From CBDVBZ01 sp965372355 (lineage in GTDB: Bacteria > Krumholzibacteriota > Krumholzibacteriia > WVZY01), in contig CBDVBZ010000034.1 of assembly GCA_965372355.1 (NCBI GenBank), positions 1 to 28,516 on the forward strand: a stretch of 28,516 nucleotides of DNA, read 5' to 3'. Positions 1-9,273 of this stretch are shown here, in pieces. Positions within the stretch are counted from its first letter, which is position 1, and each line of letters opens with the position of its first letter. The notes beneath the pieces are model-generated. The model saw nothing but the letters and a program-made list of their open reading frames with translations. It made no database searches and was not told where the DNA came from. Position numbers and translations under genes: made by a program.

Positions 1-2
1 CA

Positions 3-284
3 AGGCTCGGAGTCGAGCTCTTTCAGAACGACCCGAATCCGTTCAACCCCTTGACCAGGATCCGGTTTTCGCTGCCGGTCCCGCTGCATGTGACTCTGAC
101 GATCTACGACGTCACCGGGAGACGCGTGACGACACTGGTGGACGAAAAACGCGACGCCGGTGTGAACGAGGTTGTCTGGAACGGCAGAAACACCTTCGGC
201 GAACCGGTGGCAACAGGCGTGTATTTCTATCAGCTCCGGGCCAAAAAGAAGCTGCTGACAAAGAAACTCCTGCTCCTCAAGTAA
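3..284 (+). CDS. C-terminal part of a secreted protein with FlgD-like/Por-type sorting domain (5' partial)
   Basis: The reading frame is open from the window edge, so the gene begins upstream; the TTG at 51 is internal, not a start. The visible 93 residues are a complete FlgD-like Ig/T9SS type A-like C-terminal domain: the entry motif DPNPFNPLTRIRFSLP, then a beta-rich IYDVTGRRVTTLVD stretch, a W-N-G-R-N segment, VATGVYFYQL, and a basic tail ending LLLLK before TAA. In FCB-group bacteria this domain marks proteins that are secreted and anchored at the surface, with the passenger lying N-terminal. The passenger is outside the window, so no function can be given. Two other proteins here (5919-9086 and 17095-19461, minus strand) carry the same type of tail. 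Confidence 0.85.
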   Translation, partial: RLGVELFQNDPNPFNPLTRIRFSLPVPLHVTLTIYDVTGRRVTTLVDEKRDAGVNEVVWNGRNTFGEPVATGVYFYQLRAKKKLLTKKLLLLK

Positions 285-299
285 TCCGGCGCGCTGAAA

Positions 300-311
300 A
301 ACGCTAGCGTT
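300..311 (-). terminator. Possible weak terminator palindrome for the S9 peptidase gene
   Basis: AACGCTAGCGTT is a perfect 12-bp palindrome. Read on the minus strand it is followed by TTTC, and it lies about 90 bases downstream of the stop of the peptidase gene at 400. The stem is short with a tiny loop, so it may only be chance. Confidence 0.25.
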
Positions 312-348
312 ACCGGGACAAATCACGCATTAGGTGCCAACGACACGG

Positions 349-367
349 GCCCGCCGGTTTGGCGGGC
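349..367 (+). terminator. Probable Rho-independent terminator for the first gene
   Basis: A perfect 7-bp GC stem, GCCCGCC / GGCGGGC, with a 5-base GGTTT loop lies 65 bases past the stop at 284. It is followed on the plus strand by a T-rich stretch (TTGTCTTC), not a pure T tract. It sits between two convergent genes and could slow transcription from both sides. Confidence 0.55.
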
Positions 368-399
368 TTGTCTTCACTTCAAAGGCGGCAGGAAACGCT

Positions 400-2550
400 T
401 CAGGGTGTCTCTTTCTTCCGTTCCTTATGGCCGATGAGATCCAGGAGGAATGCAAACTGAAACGCCGTCTCACGGTAGGCCTTGTAGCGCCCGGATGCGC
501 CGCTGTGCCCGGCGTCCATGTCCGTCTTGAGCAGAAGCAATTTATCATCGGTCTTCATCACACGTAGTTTCGCCACCCACTTCGCCGGCTCCCAATACTG
601 AACCTGCGAGTCGTGAAGCCCGGTTGTGACGAGAAGATCCGGATAATCTTTCGCCTCGATCTGGTCATAAGGCGAGTAGGAGAGCATGTAATCGTAGTAT
701 TCCTTCTCGTTCGGATCACCCCATTCATCGTACTCGGAGGTCGTCAGCGGAATGCTCTCGTCGAGCATCGTTGTCACTACATCGACGAACGGCACGCGTG
801 CGATGACCCCCGCGAAGAGACCCGGACGCATGTTGATGATCGCGCCCATCAGCAACCCGCCGGCACTGCCACCCGATGCGAATATCATATCGGAATTCGT
901 ATACTCGTCGGCGATGAGGTATTCCGCGCAGTCGACAAAATCCGTAAATGTGTTCTTCTTTTTGAGCAGCTTCCCGGTCTCGTACCACTCCCGGCCCAGT
1001 TCCTCCCCACCGCGGACGTGCGCAACCGCGAATACGAACCCCCGGTCGATCAGACTGATCCGCGAGGCGTTGAAGTACGCGTCCATGCTGCTGCCGTACG
1101 ACCCGTATCCGTACAGCAGTAGCGGATTCTCTCCGTTCTTCTCGAGTCCTTTGCGGTAGACCAACGAGATTGGAACGTCGACGCCATCGCGCGCCTTTGC
1201 GTACAGACGTTCGGTCTTGTAGTTCTTCGAGTCGAAGCCGCCCAGAATCTCGTCCTGCTTCAGCAGGACCCGCTTGCGTGTCACCATGTCGTAGTCGTAT
1301 GTCGACTCCGGTGTCGCCATCGATTCGTATACGAACCGAAGCAGCGTCGTCTCGAAATCCAGGTTTCTGCTCGTATAGGCGAGATAAGCGGGCTCGTCGA
1401 ACTCGAGATAGTGCTCTCCATCACCCGACCAGGGACGGACCCGGATCTCTATCAAACCGTTCTTGCGTTCTTCGATCACCAGATAATCCTTGAAGATCTC
1501 GAAGCCTTCCAACAGCACGTCATCGCGGTGAGGGATCACATCCCGCCAGTTCTCCTTGTCCGTCCGGGTCACCGGCGTTTCCATCATGCGAAAGTTCTTC
1601 GCCTGCCAGTTCGTCCGCATGTAGAACTTGTCACCGTAATGATCGAGACTGTACTCGTGGTCCGGCCCGCGCGGCGAAAACACGGCAAACTCGCTCTGTG
1701 GGTCATCCGCATCAAGATAGCGAAACTCACTGCTCAGGGTCTGGAAGGATCCGATGAGCATGTACTTCTTTGATTTCGTTCTCCAGACATACGAGGAGAA
1801 CTCCTCATCGGCCTCCTCGTACACGAGCTCATCCTGAGATGAATCGGTCCCCAGGACATGTCGATAGATTTGATAAGACCGCAGCGTCTGGGGGTCCTGT
1901 TTTGTGTAGAAGAGCGTCTTGTTGTCGTTGGCCCAGGCCAGGTTCGACGTTACGTCGGGGATGACGTCGCCGAGCGTTTCACCGGTGTCGAGGTTCTTGA
2001 ACTTGATCGTGTATATTCTGCGGCCCTTCCTGTCCTCGGCATACGCGACAATGTTCTGACCCGAGCTGACCTTCAGACCCCGCACCCAGAAGTACTCCTG
2101 CCCCTGCGCCATGACGTTGACATCGAGCATGACTTCCTCATCAGCATCAAGCGATCCCTGCTTGCGACAGAATATGGGATATTCCTTACCGTCCTCGTAG
2201 CGCGTATAGTAGTAATAGTCGTCCAGCTTGTACGGAACGGACTCATCGGTCTGTTTGATTCGCCCTTTGATCTCCTCGAACAGCAGGTTCTCCAGATCCT
2301 TGGTGTGCGCCATCATGACGTCGGTGTATTCGTTCTCGGCTTCGAGATACGCGATGACTTCGGGATTCTCGCGATCGTTCAGCCAGTAGTAGTTGTCGAT
2401 ACGAACGTCGCCGTGAATCTCCAGCTTTTTTGGAACCACTGTTGCCCTTGGTGGCTCTAACCGCTCGCGCATCTCTTCCCCTTCTGCAGGTTGAAAACTC
2501 ATTAAAGCAATACCTGATACGATCAGGAAAACTATGGTGTGATGTCTCAT
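400..2550 (-). CDS. Exported prolyl oligopeptidase-family peptidase, oligopeptidase B-like (S9A)
   Basis: A 716-residue serine peptidase of family S9A. The N-terminal part (about 35-430) has the character of the seven-bladed propeller and the C-terminal part is the alpha/beta hydrolase domain. The triad is visible: Ser562 in SGGSAGG, Asp647 in GLHDSQVQYW and His682 in DAGHSGASG. All three are offset by exactly 30 from the E. coli oligopeptidase B triad as I remember it (532, 617, 652). The SEYDEWGDP segment resembles the acidic region that gives that enzyme its preference for basic residues, so cleavage of short peptides after Arg/Lys is likely. I chose the ATG at 2550 because AAGGGAGGAG precedes it and because it begins a clean signal peptide (MRHHTIVFLIVSGIALMSFQ). 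An in-frame start at 2625 would bury that signal. Classical oligopeptidase B is cytoplasmic, so this one is unusual in being exported, probably to the periplasm. Confidence 0.93.
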   Translation of the reverse strand: MRHHTIVFLIVSGIALMSFQPAEGEEMRERLEPPRATVVPKKLEIHGDVRIDNYYWLNDRENPEVIAYLEAENEYTDVMMAHTKDLENLLFEEIKGRIKQTDESVPYKLDDYYYYTRYEDGKEYPIFCRKQGSLDADEEVMLDVNVMAQGQEYFWVRGLKVSSGQNIVAYAEDRKGRRIYTIKFKNLDTGETLGDVIPDVTSNLAWANDNKTLFYTKQDPQTLRSYQIYRHVLGTDSSQDELVYEEADEEFSSYVWRTKSKKYMLIGSFQTLSSEFRYLDADDPQSEFAVFSPRGPDHEYSLDHYGDKFYMRTNWQAKNFRMMETPVTRTDKENWRDVIPHRDDVLLEGFEIFKDYLVIEERKNGLIEIRVRPWSGDGEHYLEFDEPAYLAYTSRNLDFETTLLRFVYESMATPESTYDYDMVTRKRVLLKQDEILGGFDSKNYKTERLYAKARDGVDVPISLVYRKGLEKNGENPLLLYGYGSYGSSMDAYFNASRISLIDRGFVFAVAHVRGGEELGREWYETGKLLKKKNTFTDFVDCAEYLIADEYTNSDMIFASGGSAGGLLMGAIINMRPGLFAGVIARVPFVDVVTTMLDESIPLTTSEYDEWGDPNEKEYYDYMLSYSPYDQIEAKDYPDLLVTTGLHDSQVQYWEPAKWVAKLRVMKTDDKLLLLKTDMDAGHSGASGRYKAYRETAFQFAFLLDLIGHKERKKETP

Positions 2551-2658
2551 CAGAAGCTCCTCCCTTGTCATCCTTCGGTGGCAAGATGACCATGCGAGAT
2601 TAGCAACCAGCGTGGACGTCTTCAATACGTTTTAAATCGCGCGACCCTGCTGGGACCG

Positions 2659-2790
2659 CTAACCCACCAGCGGGAAGAAACAGACAACGACCAGAACCAA
2701 TAGCAGAGAAACGACGATAAGGGGACGGTCGAGAACCGAGGCGACCGGGGACGATCTTGCTCACTTGCCTCTTCCCTTCGGATTGCTCAT
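2659..2790 (-). pseudogene. Small membrane-protein ORF coupled to the kinase stop but interrupted by TGA
   Basis: The kinase gene stops in CGATGAGC, where an ATG (2788-2790) overlaps the TGA in the classic 4-base ATGA coupling. The new frame reads MSNPKGRGK and then meets a TGA at codon 10 (2761-2763). In the same frame it continues with ARSSPVASVLDRPLIVV and a strongly hydrophobic stretch (LLLVLVVVCFFPLVG), then stops at TAG (2659-2661). A 43-codon small membrane protein with one inner TGA fits a damaged gene or a consensus/assembly error. TGA works as a stop in neighbouring genes, so recoding is unlikely. The function is unknown. Confidence 0.4.
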
Positions 2791-5690
2791 CGGTCGTCAG
2801 GTCTTAGAGCAACGAGGCGGACCCGGACGTCGGCCAACTGCGGCAGGTCTTCATCCGCTTCCGACCACGCTTCCAGAAAGGCCTTGTACTCACGCTCGGC
2901 ATCACCGGCACGCCCCATTTCCTCGTAGACCCGACCGAGCTCGTAGTGCGCGACCGTGTGACCGCCGTATACCCGGAGTAGTTCTTTGAGAACGCCGGCG
3001 CTGTCCTTGAGTTTCCCTGCCATCCGGAGGGCGTGGGCGAGGCTTTCCCTTCGTTCGATGTCGTGCAGTCCACCGAGAGGGACGCCGTGCCGACGCATCC
3101 CGTCGAGGGCCGTCAGCGCGCCCGCACCATCGCCCTCCGCGAGCGCGATATCGGCGGCGATCCGGTAACGCAGAAAATACTGCGGGGCGCCTTCCTCTTC
3201 CAGCTCCCGGAGCTCCTGCGCGGCCGAGCGGGCTGCGTCGAGCGAGTCGAGTGCGACCAGGGTTCTTATCCGGTAGTGTTCGGCAGAAAGCTCGGCAAAG
3301 CGGGTACGGCCAAACGCCGGCAGACTCTGCACGAGACGCATCGCCTCTTCGGCACGCCCGATCCTCAACAACAGCTGGATGCGCGCCTCGACCTGGATCT
3401 CGGTTTCCGGGACCGACACGGTCCGTTTGGTCTCCTCAAAGACCTCGAACGCTTTTTCAAAACGACCGTTTTCCGCATAGAGGAGCGTCACTCCCGGCCA
3501 GAACGTGACATCGGTGAGAATTCTGAGACTGTCTCCGGGTGATACCCCCTGCGCGAGCATCTGATCGAAGTGTTCGATCGCCCGGTCGACATCACCACGG
3601 CAGAAATGAACATAGCCGATACTCTTCCTGGACCAGATGAAGTCCGGGTCGATCTCCAGAGCCCTTTGGAACGCCGCCTCTGCGCTGTCGGGCATTCCGA
3701 CTGCCAGGTAACGCAGTCCCAGCTCATCCCAGGCGTTCGGGTTATCGGGGTCTTTCTCTGCAAACGTCCGACCCGCTTCAACGGCCTCTTCGAAACTCCC
3801 TACATATGCGAGACATGCACTATAGCGCAGACCAAATATCGCCTCATCCGGATACAGATCGAGCGCCCGCTTCGTGACTTCCACGGCATCGTCGTGGTAC
3901 CACCTGTAGAAAAGAATTTCGGTGAGATCCTTCAGCACCTCGAGGTCGTCCGGCCAACGTACGAGCATCTCGCGGTATGTGCCGATGGCATTCGCATCGT
4001 GACCGTCCAGCCGCTCTCGCCACGCCTCGAGACGCATACGGTCCTTGATCCCCAAACGCGCCCGCATTTCCCACGCGTGCTCGGCGTGGGCAGCGGCCGC
4101 ATCCCTGAGAAGATCGGGGTGGCGGCTTCGGCTGAGCTCGAAGAGTGCGAGGGCAAACGTGCTGTCGAATTCGACGGCCTTCCGGAGTTCACGATAGGCA
4201 TCCTCCGAGCGCATTTCCTCACGGGCCAGAACCCCCGCCACGAAATGCCGGTAGGCCTCCGCGGATGACGTCGTCAGCGTGCTGACCGAGGGCTGTGAGA
4301 CCGGTGCATCAACGCCACTCTTTTCCGCGAGCAGAGGAAGCACCTCCGCGATGATCTGATCCGCGAGCAGCACATGGCTCTCGCCCTCTACCCGTCGGGC
4401 ACCCAGACTGTTGCCCGTCGTAACATCGACCAGCTGCCAGGTGACGTACGAAGTCGTACCCAACTTTCCCATTTGTCCCGATAGCAGCAACGCCGCACCG
4501 GACTCTCGCGCCACTTCGAGCGCCTGATCGGCCCCGATTGGACCGCTGGTCGCCTCAAAGAGCCGGCGTCGCAGATCGTGCAGGTACTCCGGGCTGATCA
4601 CACGGATCGGACTGCTCTCGACGAGCCCGACGTGCACGAGGCCCGTCATCCCGGCTGACGTTGTGGGATCCTCGGGGGTCTCCAGATCGCGGAAATCCAC
4701 AACGGCCAACGCAAGGGCTTCACCGGGGGCGAAGAAGCGCTGCTGCCATAAATACTTCACGCCAAGCGCGCCGAGGATGACCGCCGCCGTGATGGCGAGG
4801 ATGAGAACGCCACGTCGCAGACTCACTCGCGGCGCGCGCCGGGGTTTTCCCATTCGCAAGGGCCGGCCCAGCGTGAGTTCCTGGCGAAGCGCCACAAGCT
4901 CGTCCATGAGTTCCGAAGCATCGGCATATCGACCCGCGGCGTCTTTTTGCAGCGCCTTGTCGACTATCCGCTCGACTGCCTCCGGGATGTCATCCCGGTG
5001 CGAGGAGAGCGGCTGGGGATCCTCGTGGACGATGGCGTAGAGCATGGCCGCTTCCACATCGCCCCGGAACGGCAAACGGCCTGCAAGCAACTCGTACAAA
5101 ACAACACCCAACGAGAACACATCCGACCGCGCATCCAGCGGCTCACCGAGTGCCTGCTGGGGCGACATGTAGCCGACGGTTCCCACCCGCATGCCGGTTC
5201 GGGTCACGGTTGTCTGACCGGCCAGCTTGGCGACCCCAAAATCCACGAGCTTCACCTGGTCGTCCGTCGTGACGATAATATTCGCCGGCTTGATATCGCG
5301 GTGGACGATACCCTTCTCGTGCGCCTTGGCCAGACCCGATGCCACCTGAATAACGATGTCGATCGCGTCGGCAAGACCCAACGGGCCGTTCTTGATCTTT
5401 TCCTTTAGCGACTCGCCATCGTAGTAGGGCATGACGATGAACGTGCGCCCGTCTTCCGTCTCAGCGATTTCGTGGATTGCGCAGATGTTGGGGTGGTCGA
5501 GGGATGAGGCGGACTTTGCCTCGTGGACAAAGCGCGCCCGTGTATCGTCACTGGCGTCCAGCTCACGCGGAAGGAACTTCAGGGCGACGAAGCGACCGAG
5601 CCGGGTGTCCTCGGCCTTGAAAACGACTCCCATGCCGCCCTCTCCAAGCTTTTCAACGATCTTGTAGTGCGAAACCGTCTGGCCAATCAT
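2787..5690 (-). CDS. Transmembrane Ser/Thr protein kinase with C-terminal TPR repeats
   Basis: A 967-residue bacterial Hanks-type (PknB-like) kinase. Residues about 9-270 form the kinase domain: glycine loop GEGGMG at 16-21, VALKF with Lys38, HRDIKPAN with Asp132, DFG with Asp150, and GYMSPQQAL in the activation segment. A basic stretch then leads to one membrane helix (about 295-316, VLILAITAAVILGALGVKYLW). Beyond it lies an alpha/beta domain beginning LALAVVDFRDLE, of the type that precedes TPRs in such kinases, followed by many TPR-like helical pairs to the C terminus. The kinase should face the cytoplasm and the TPR part the periplasm. I prefer the ATG at 5690, with GAAGGA about 8 bases upstream; the in-frame ATG at 5699 has its AAGG directly abutting it. 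The gene is followed by the interrupted small ORF (ATGA overlap). Targets are unknown. Confidence 0.93.
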   Translation of the reverse strand: MIGQTVSHYKIVEKLGEGGMGVVFKAEDTRLGRFVALKFLPRELDASDDTRARFVHEAKSASSLDHPNICAIHEIAETEDGRTFIVMPYYDGESLKEKIKNGPLGLADAIDIVIQVASGLAKAHEKGIVHRDIKPANIIVTTDDQVKLVDFGVAKLAGQTTVTRTGMRVGTVGYMSPQQALGEPLDARSDVFSLGVVLYELLAGRLPFRGDVEAAMLYAIVHEDPQPLSSHRDDIPEAVERIVDKALQKDAAGRYADASELMDELVALRQELTLGRPLRMGKPRRAPRVSLRRGVLILAITAAVILGALGVKYLWQQRFFAPGEALALAVVDFRDLETPEDPTTSAGMTGLVHVGLVESSPIRVISPEYLHDLRRRLFEATSGPIGADQALEVARESGAALLLSGQMGKLGTTSYVTWQLVDVTTGNSLGARRVEGESHVLLADQIIAEVLPLLAEKSGVDAPVSQPSVSTLTTSSAEAYRHFVAGVLAREEMRSEDAYRELRKAVEFDSTFALALFELSRSRHPDLLRDAAAAHAEHAWEMRARLGIKDRMRLEAWRERLDGHDANAIGTYREMLVRWPDDLEVLKDLTEILFYRWYHDDAVEVTKRALDLYPDEAIFGLRYSACLAYVGSFEEAVEAGRTFAEKDPDNPNAWDELGLRYLAVGMPDSAEAAFQRALEIDPDFIWSRKSIGYVHFCRGDVDRAIEHFDQMLAQGVSPGDSLRILTDVTFWPGVTLLYAENGRFEKAFEVFEETKRTVSVPETEIQVEARIQLLLRIGRAEEAMRLVQSLPAFGRTRFAELSAEHYRIRTLVALDSLDAARSAAQELRELEEEGAPQYFLRYRIAADIALAEGDGAGALTALDGMRRHGVPLGGLHDIERRESLAHALRMAGKLKDSAGVLKELLRVYGGHTVAHYELGRVYEEMGRAGDAEREYKAFLEAWSEADEDLPQLADVRVRLVALRPDDR

Positions 5691-5844
5691 AGGCGTCATC
5701 CTTCAACAAGAACGGCCCACAAATGCGAGTCAGAGCCTCGCCTCATGCTAACGCACACAGCTCACTGACAACAAGCAATCTTCATTGGCCCCGAACTCCA
5801 GAGCTCGTACCGCGATAGCACCAACTCTGAAAAGGAGATGTGGA

Positions 5845-5886
5845 AAGCCCGGCCATCGAGTCTCCACCCACTCGACAACCGGGCTT
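5845..5886 (-). terminator. Rho-independent terminator after the large secreted-protein gene
   Basis: Outer arms AAGCCCGG (5845-5852) and CCGGGCTT (5879-5886) are perfect complements. Inside them CGAGT (5857-5861) pairs with ACTCG (5870-5874). Read on the minus strand, the GC stem is followed by a short T run (CTTTCC). It lies 33 bases past the stop at 5919 and separates that gene from the kinase gene downstream. Confidence 0.65.
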
Positions 5887-5918
5887 CTTAACCCCAAGAA
5901 ATCAAAAGAGCCGCGGAC

Positions 5919-8900
5919 TCACTTCAGAAGAACCATCTTCTTCGTCTGCGAGAAGTTCTTCGTCACGAGCTTGTAGAAGTACACGCCGCTCGCTACCGCC
6001 TGCCCCACATCGTTGTCACCATGCCAGTCGACCTCGTACTCGACCGCAGGTTTCTGCACGCCATCGACAAGCGTCCGGACAAGGTGCCCGGCGACGTTAT
6101 AAACCTTGAGCGATACGTGCACCCGTTCCTTGACACCATAGCGAATCCTCGTCGTCGGATTGAACGGGTTCGGGTAGTTACCGTCGAGGTAGTTCGCGAA
6201 CTGCGGGCCATCCCCGGGCAAACCGCTGGCCTCAGGTATGATGTTACCCATGTAAATCAGGATCGTGCGCAGATGCTCAACACGCGCCGGCGGAAACCCA
6301 ACACAGCAACTTCGGATGGTCTGATAGCTGAGCCCGGAGAGAACGATCGTATAAGTTACTGCCGCATTATTCGGCCCCTGAGCGCTGATCACAACCGATC
6401 CGTTGCCCGTGCCCGCGTTGGGGTACGGAAAATCCTCAACCGATACGCCTGTCGGTTGCAAAACATCGAAGTCGTTGACGATCAGGCACCCTCCGTAGCC
6501 GACGAACACCTGCGGGATCGCGGCCGGTGAGAACGCCGCGCTGGTCGCCGTAAACGTCGGTGACATGGTCTCACCGAAGTCGATGTGGTTGTCATCGAGC
6601 AGGTTGAAGGGGATCCAGTTCGAGCGCAACAGATTCGCGCCCGCGCCACTGAGGGTGACCCACTCTTCGGCGATGTCGTCGCCAGACATATAGAGCCCCG
6701 GGCCTGCGGTCGATGTCCGGATGAACTGCTCGAGCAGTTGAAAGTCATCGGACTTTTCCGGGCTGCCGGTACCATCCCCGATGAGTCCTACCTCCAGGTT
6801 GCCGGAGTTCCAGAGGATCTTTCGGTAGACGTTGATGATCTGGGTGGTGTTGGACAACACGCGAGAGGCCAGACTGTTGGCCACGTGCGACGATGGGCCG
6901 AGCACATCGTAGCGGTCGACCAGATCGCGAATACCGAGCATATCGAACGAGCTGTCGAAGAACACCTGTGCCGGACCACCCCGGTCATCCGTATCATCCA
7001 CGTAGAGAATATCCCCACCGCGGTTGTAACCACCCGCGGGGAGAATCGTGAACTCACAGGGGCTGTCGGCCGCTTCTTGTCTATTCGTTGTGCGGCTGTC
7101 ATCACCCTGGCCGTGGAGTGTTCTGAACCAGTAGTTCTCGTTGCCGTTACTCGAAGTACCGTCGGCATCCGCGCCGAAGAAGTAGTGAATCGTGTCGCCC
7201 GGTACAAACAGCGCATCGTTCAAGTCGACGCAGTAGCGATCGGCCGCAGCGACACCACCCACCGCGAAGGCGGTATCCATCTGAAAGATCTCCCAGATGT
7301 TGCTGTTAGCGTCGGTCCACGAGCCAACGTATGGCCAGCGGAAACCCGCCTTACCGGGACGGGTATCCGGCGAGCCCATGCCGGCACCCGACTTGGGCGC
7401 ATTGCTGTTTTGAACCCGGACATAGAGCCATGCAGACGGGCCGCCCCCCCCCGGGGCGTGGACCGGTGCGATCCACATTGCAACTGAATCGCCCGGCTGA
7501 ATACCCGGACTATAAGCCGGTAGAATGTCCTTCGCGGCATCCGCGCGGGCCGTACCGGTGAGCGTGCCGTCCGCCGCAAAGTTGTCCTGGAAAATATCGA
7601 TGTGCCGGACGTTAATCTGCGGTCCGAACGTACCGATGCGTATCAGCTCAACATCGTCGATCAACGGTGCGTGACTATGACACGTGCCAGAGCCATAGAT
7701 ACCACACCACACACCACACATATCGATGGCTCCAATCGCGACTTGAATGCTATCCGCCGTCGCATCGACGAGATCGCCGATCTCCTCCGTGAAATACTGG
7801 CCATCCCGATACCCCGTCCAGAATCGGTGCCCGCCGTAGTAGACTATGTTGTGATTGCGCCACTCACCGGGGCAACCCGATCTCCAGCTACGCACCCTCC
7901 AGATAAAGAACTGGAGGTTGTCCAGGGGAAGATCTTTGTAGACTGAGAATCGGAGACGGTACTGCATTCCGCTACCGATGTTCGCGACCGCCGGAGCCCA
8001 CATCTCATTCCACATATAGATACCATTGCTTGTGCCGTACGGCATCGCACCCTGACCCGGTAGCGGGTTCGGTGTGTGACAGTTGTACGCGGTTACGAGC
8101 GGATCATCAAAGAACCCCCACATAAACAGCGGCACAAACACACAGGGATCCTCCTGGGTCACATTCACTCCCGGATACAACGCCGCAAAATCGCCAAAGG
8201 CCGGCGCTTTCACACCGGTCCACAGACCGGCGGTATTCGAGCCCACCGACGCCGCCTCGAAGGTCTCGGTGTTGTTGATGACCTGACCGCCACCGGCGTA
8301 TGTCTGAAGGGTGATGTCATCGACCATGACCGCCCCATCCGTCGGCCACAACCCGTCCTCATCGGACCACGACGCGTTCGATCGAAATCGAAACCGGACT
8401 CTGACGGTGCCGCCGGGCGCACCGGCGACCTGGTTCGTCACCGTTTCCGTGATGAACGGAGTCGGCGAGGTGCCATCGTAGGTGAGAGAACGAGCCGATG
8501 ACGTATCCGTGACCGGGAACGAATTCCACGTCGTGCCGCCGTCGAATGTGTACTCGACAACGGTGCCGTCATACCCGGGCTCCGAATCCCAGAAGACCTT
8601 GTAGCTGAGGCTGACGCTGTCACCGGCAACCATGGCACTCCGGAGAATCTGATCCCAGCCGTTGCCATAGCCGGGGAGTGTGGCATACCCGCAATACGGC
8701 ACCGCCGTCGTGGCAGCCACACCGCACCACATCGACTGAGAGCCACCCAATGGGAGCAGGTTGCCAAACGTTCCACCGCCGAGCTCCGTGCCATCCGCCA
8801 CGTGCCAGAACCGTGCGAGCTGATTGGTGATGTCCTGTGTGGACCATCCCGGCAAATTGTTGATGTCACCGTTGCTCGAGTCGAAATCCTCATAGAGCAG

Positions 8901-9086
8901 GACGAACGTGTCCGCCGCCGCTGCCGACCGCATCGGGCCGTAGAGCCCCACCAGATCGGGTGGAAGCGTCACGCGCTGCGAGCCGAGACGCGCGTTTCCA
9001 TGGTCCTGTCCAGGCGTCCCCTTGGCGACGCTCAAGGCCGGAAACGCCAGAGATACACAGAAGAAGAAAATGAGAAATCGTTTCAT
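5919..9086 (-). CDS. Large secreted protein with C-terminal FlgD-like/Por-type sorting domain
   Basis: A 1055-residue exported protein. A signal peptide (MKRFLIFFFCVSLAFPALS) starts at the ATG at 9086, with CAGGGGGATG 8 bases upstream; the frame is open to 9200 but those residues are not signal-like. The first part (about 50-270) has MAM/jelly-roll-like text (LYEDFD, PGWSTQDI, VEYTFDGGTTW, VRFRFRSN, VMVDDITL) of the kind found in large secreted proteins of these lineages. The middle contains GGDILYVDDTDDRGGP followed by a Rossmann-like stretch. I see no convincing catalytic motif. The last about 90 residues are the sorting domain: NYPNPFNPTTRIRYGV, VYNVAGHLVRTLVDG, VASGVYFYKL and MVLLK. It is probably surface-attached or released after cleavage of the tail. 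It has its own promoter with a palindromic operator, and a terminator after it. The substrate or role is unknown. Confidence 0.85.
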   Translation of the reverse strand: MKRFLIFFFCVSLAFPALSVAKGTPGQDHGNARLGSQRVTLPPDLVGLYGPMRSAAAADTFVLLYEDFDSSNGDINNLPGWSTQDITNQLARFWHVADGTELGGGTFGNLLPLGGSQSMWCGVAATTAVPYCGYATLPGYGNGWDQILRSAMVAGDSVSLSYKVFWDSEPGYDGTVVEYTFDGGTTWNSFPVTDTSSARSLTYDGTSPTPFITETVTNQVAGAPGGTVRVRFRFRSNASWSDEDGLWPTDGAVMVDDITLQTYAGGGQVINNTETFEAASVGSNTAGLWTGVKAPAFGDFAALYPGVNVTQEDPCVFVPLFMWGFFDDPLVTAYNCHTPNPLPGQGAMPYGTSNGIYMWNEMWAPAVANIGSGMQYRLRFSVYKDLPLDNLQFFIWRVRSWRSGCPGEWRNHNIVYYGGHRFWTGYRDGQYFTEEIGDLVDATADSIQVAIGAIDMCGVWCGIYGSGTCHSHAPLIDDVELIRIGTFGPQINVRHIDIFQDNFAADGTLTGTARADAAKDILPAYSPGIQPGDSVAMWIAPVHAPGGGGPSAWLYVRVQNSNAPKSGAGMGSPDTRPGKAGFRWPYVGSWTDANSNIWEIFQMDTAFAVGGVAAADRYCVDLNDALFVPGDTIHYFFGADADGTSSNGNENYWFRTLHGQGDDSRTTNRQEAADSPCEFTILPAGGYNRGGDILYVDDTDDRGGPAQVFFDSSFDMLGIRDLVDRYDVLGPSSHVANSLASRVLSNTTQIINVYRKILWNSGNLEVGLIGDGTGSPEKSDDFQLLEQFIRTSTAGPGLYMSGDDIAEEWVTLSGAGANLLRSNWIPFNLLDDNHIDFGETMSPTFTATSAAFSPAAIPQVFVGYGGCLIVNDFDVLQPTGVSVEDFPYPNAGTGNGSVVISAQGPNNAAVTYTIVLSGLSYQTIRSCCVGFPPARVEHLRTILIYMGNIIPEASGLPGDGPQFANYLDGNYPNPFNPTTRIRYGVKERVHVSLKVYNVAGHLVRTLVDGVQKPAVEYEVDWHGDNDVGQAVASGVYFYKLVTKNFSQTKKMVLLK

Positions 9087-9244
9087 CGCCACATCCCCCT
9101 GAAAAAGACGGGCCGATGGAAATCGCGGACAGATGACGAGTTGGAGGCCGAATCCCATCGTCGATCGCCGCCCAAGAGCAACCGATACCCGGGAAGTCAC
9201 GCCAAGCTGCCGAACCTCAGTACTGACAGCTGGTTTCGGTGGTA

Positions 9245-9273
9245 ATTATACCATAAACGGTCCGTCGAGGAAA
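9245..9273 (-). promoter_or_regulatory. Sigma70-like promoter of the 5919-9086 gene
   Basis: On the minus strand a perfect TATAAT -10 box (9245-9250) is preceded at 17 bases by TTTCCT (9268-9273), a poor -35. A weak -35 joined to a palindrome suggests activator dependence, though repression is equally possible. The leader would be about 150 bases long. Confidence 0.6.

Noticed and set aside
2761..2763. In-frame TGA in the small ORF as selenocysteine or recoded codon
   Set aside because: TGA ends the kinase, DUF6599, cytochrome b-like and 13-heme genes in this window, and no SECIS-like hairpin right after the codon was evident.
2620..2768. GTG-started frame at about 2765 (minus) beginning VSKIVPGRLGS as the coupled small gene
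   Set aside because: It overlaps the TGA neatly and has GAAGAGG upstream, but its text is Arg/Ser/Pro-rich without hydrophobic or domain pattern, while the other frame shows a clear membrane segment.
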